Assembly (NCBI GenBank): GCA_964542535.1
Contig: CAZIUE010000008.1
Location: 121,115 to 185,114, forward strand
Direction: 5' to 3'
Source of the DNA: Pseudopelobacter sp964542535
Lineage (GTDB): Bacteria; Desulfobacterota; Desulfuromonadia; Geobacterales; Pseudopelobacteraceae
Length of the DNA stretch: 64,000 bases
Below the pieces are notes generated by a model. The model was not told where the DNA came from. It made no database searches and saw only the letters and a list, made by a program, of their open reading frames with translations. The position numbers and the translations under genes are program-made. This document shows, piece after piece, positions 62,903 through 64,000 of this stretch (position 1 is its first letter; every line of letters begins with the position of its first letter).

Positions 62903-63145
62903 TTAACTCTTTTTCTTACGTTTCTTATCTTTAAGAAAATCTTCCCGCGTCAGATCCACGTCCCGCAGAATCTTGGCGAACAGACCGTGACCTATCATTT
63001 CCCCGGAGTGAACGGGAACGACTGTCACCCGCCCATCGGCATGTTTCATAAAAACATGGCTTCCCCGTTGTCGTTCCACAGCAAAACCAAAGCTCTCGAG
63101 AACGGCAACGACCTCTTTCCCCTCCAAAGCGGGAAACCTGGTCAT
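62903..63145 (-). CDS. hicA: HicA-family mRNA interferase toxin
   Basis: 80 residues with the double-stranded-RNA-binding-like HicA fold: GKEVVAVLESFGF, the catalytic His in RQRGSHVFMKHADG, VPVHSGEMIGHGLFAKILRD and a Lys-rich tail. It degrades mRNA when free of HicB. Its start overlaps the hicB stop by four bases. Confidence 0.88.
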   Translation of the reverse strand: MTRFPALEGKEVVAVLESFGFAVERQRGSHVFMKHADGRVTVVPVHSGEMIGHGLFAKILRDVDLTREDFLKDKKRKKKS

Positions 63146-63351
63146 ACCGCGATTCTCTGTACGCCTATCAGTTGTTTGCGGCACCGCCCGGGTTTCTGGA
63201 CCTCGCGGCACAACTCGATTGCCTCGCGCACCCGAGTCATCAGTTCATCAAGGGATGTCGCCTGCGTATGGCACCCGTACAACTCCGGCACCTCGGCCAC
63301 GTAATACCCGTCCTCGTCCTGTTCGATGATAACCGTGTATTCGCGTTTCAT
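63142..63351 (-). CDS. hicB: HicB-family antitoxin
   Basis: 69-residue short HicB: YTVIIEQDEDGYYVAEVPEL, GCHTQATSLDELMTRVREAI, and no C-terminal DNA-binding domain. It neutralises HicA, and it may autoregulate less than the longer HicB forms. Start follows GGGGGAA. Gene order is antitoxin then toxin. Confidence 0.88.
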   Translation of the reverse strand: MKREYTVIIEQDEDGYYVAEVPELYGCHTQATSLDELMTRVREAIELCREVQKPGRCRKQLIGVQRIAV

Positions 63352-63497
63352 TCCATTCCCCCTGACGCAACGGCGCGTTATGGATTGTCTTGGCCACGAT
63401 GCGCGCCTCGCAGACCTCGCGCTCCTCCTTCCGACTCCGTGGAACGCTCATATCTGCACCATTTGGCTTCTGACCACGTGTGGCCGCTAGCGCTGCT

Positions 63498-63845
63498 TCA
63501 TACCGGAATCAACTCTTCAAGAATGCGTTTGCCGATTACCGGCTTGAGCGTGTCCCGTTCGACCAGATCGACTTTGCGTCCAACCAGCTTGCCAAGTTCC
63601 CGTTCAAGCCTCACAAAACCGACCAGCGTCACCGGCGCCTGTTCGTTAAATTCAACCAGCAGGTCCAGATCACTACTTTTTTTCTGCTGTCCATGAACAT
63701 AAGAGCCAAATATTCCGAGCGACTTCACGCCATAGCGCGCCTGTAACTCCGGCAGACTCTCCTTTAACGATTGAAGCATTGTTTCCAAAGAATCCTGTTT
63801 AGCCTTGGCGGTAGAGAGTTTATTCGTGCTCTTGCGTTCAGCCAT
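63498..63845 (-). CDS. MNT-type nucleotidyltransferase
   Basis: 115-residue minimal nucleotidyltransferase. The catalytic signature GIFGSYVHGQQKKSSDLDLL contains GS and the DxD. A coiled N-terminal 35 residues precede it. Such proteins pair with HEPN toxins, whose Tyr they modify (AMPylation). No HEPN gene is adjacent on either visible side, so the partner may lie beyond the right edge or be lost. Start at 63845 follows AAAGGA. Confidence 0.85.
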   Translation of the reverse strand: MAERKSTNKLSTAKAKQDSLETMLQSLKESLPELQARYGVKSLGIFGSYVHGQQKKSSDLDLLVEFNEQAPVTLVGFVRLERELGKLVGRKVDLVERDTLKPVIGKRILEELIPV

Positions 63846-63956
63846 TATGTGATCCTTTCGTGAACGGAGCGGGAGTTGACCGGGCGGAAAAATCAATGTG
63901 GCGCCATCCGGCTTTTTACAAATTCGAGTTTATCTTGGGATATTGTCAGTAAGCAT

Positions 63957-63979
63957 CCCCCACCAAAGGTGGGGGCTTT
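63957..63979 (+). terminator. Hairpin at the right edge
   Basis: CCCCCACC and GGTGGGGG around an AAA loop, followed by CTTTC. No gene on the plus strand precedes it in the window, so it may serve a minus-strand gene outside or be a mobile-element end. Confidence 0.45.
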
Positions 63980-64000
63980 CAAAATCGTGATCCGCTCAAA

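Noticed and set aside
63248..63451. Minus-strand frame of 67 codons as a HEPN partner for the MNT gene
   Set aside because: It overlaps hicB in another frame and shows none of the HEPN RX4-6H pattern.

Overview
The window is about 64 kb of GC-rich chromosomal DNA that reads like a member of the Desulfuromonadales (Geobacter / Pelobacter propionicus type). The evidence is the hopanoid block (squalene-hopene cyclase, HpnA, HpnH, Dxs), PEP-CTERM proteins, a GEMM-class cyclic dinucleotide riboswitch, a CHASE2 hybrid kinase beside a LysM/FecR protein, and the layout of the housekeeping genes. The assignment is inference from gene content; no search was run.

Region 1 (1-14.5 kb) is mostly accessory. 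It holds a PEP-CTERM protein cut close to its start, an IS3 OrfA remnant, a REP-associated (RAYT) transposase next to a REP-like palindrome, a Nudix hydrolase, a secreted nuclease, small conserved proteins, an M20 peptidase and an FRG-domain protein. Two unusual units follow. The first is a GEMM riboswitch in front of a secreted caspase-fold protein and a lipoprotein that resembles its N-terminal segment. The second is a minus-strand RiPP-like locus: a B12/radical SAM enzyme with a C-terminal PqqD-like domain, then a 41-residue peptide made of Cys-His-Ala-Pro-Ala repeats, a terminator, and an M19 dipeptidase. An AT-rich PEP-CTERM gene with a good sigma-54 promoter and an isochorismatase-fold protein lacking the catalytic Cys close the region.

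Region 2 (14.6-36 kb) is largely core: hopanoid genes (hpnH, dxs, hpnA, shc), yhbY-gph-yraN, a SUI1-like factor, tRNA-Leu, tig-clpP-clpX, HU, a tRNA Asp-Val-Asp cluster, a thioesterase, an NtrC-type regulator, bioB-bioD-bioA behind a BirA-type operator, an M23 peptidase and RNase R.

Region 3 (36-55 kb) holds signalling, respiration and biosynthesis: the CHASE2 kinase with its LysM/FecR neighbour, an Rrf2 regulator with matching inverted repeats before itself and before cydAB, a lytic transglycosylase and a LEA14-like lipoprotein, a chemoreceptor-like protein, trpA-accD-folC-lptD, and a MgtE-N/CBS protein paired with a divergent Nramp transporter.

Region 4 (55-64 kb) carries a TlyA-HIT reading frame, pyrE, purF and purQ. 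It then becomes accessory again: a zinc-ribbon gene bracketed by two inverted copies of a ~165-bp repeat, RecQ, a HicBA toxin-antitoxin pair and a MNT-type nucleotidyltransferase.
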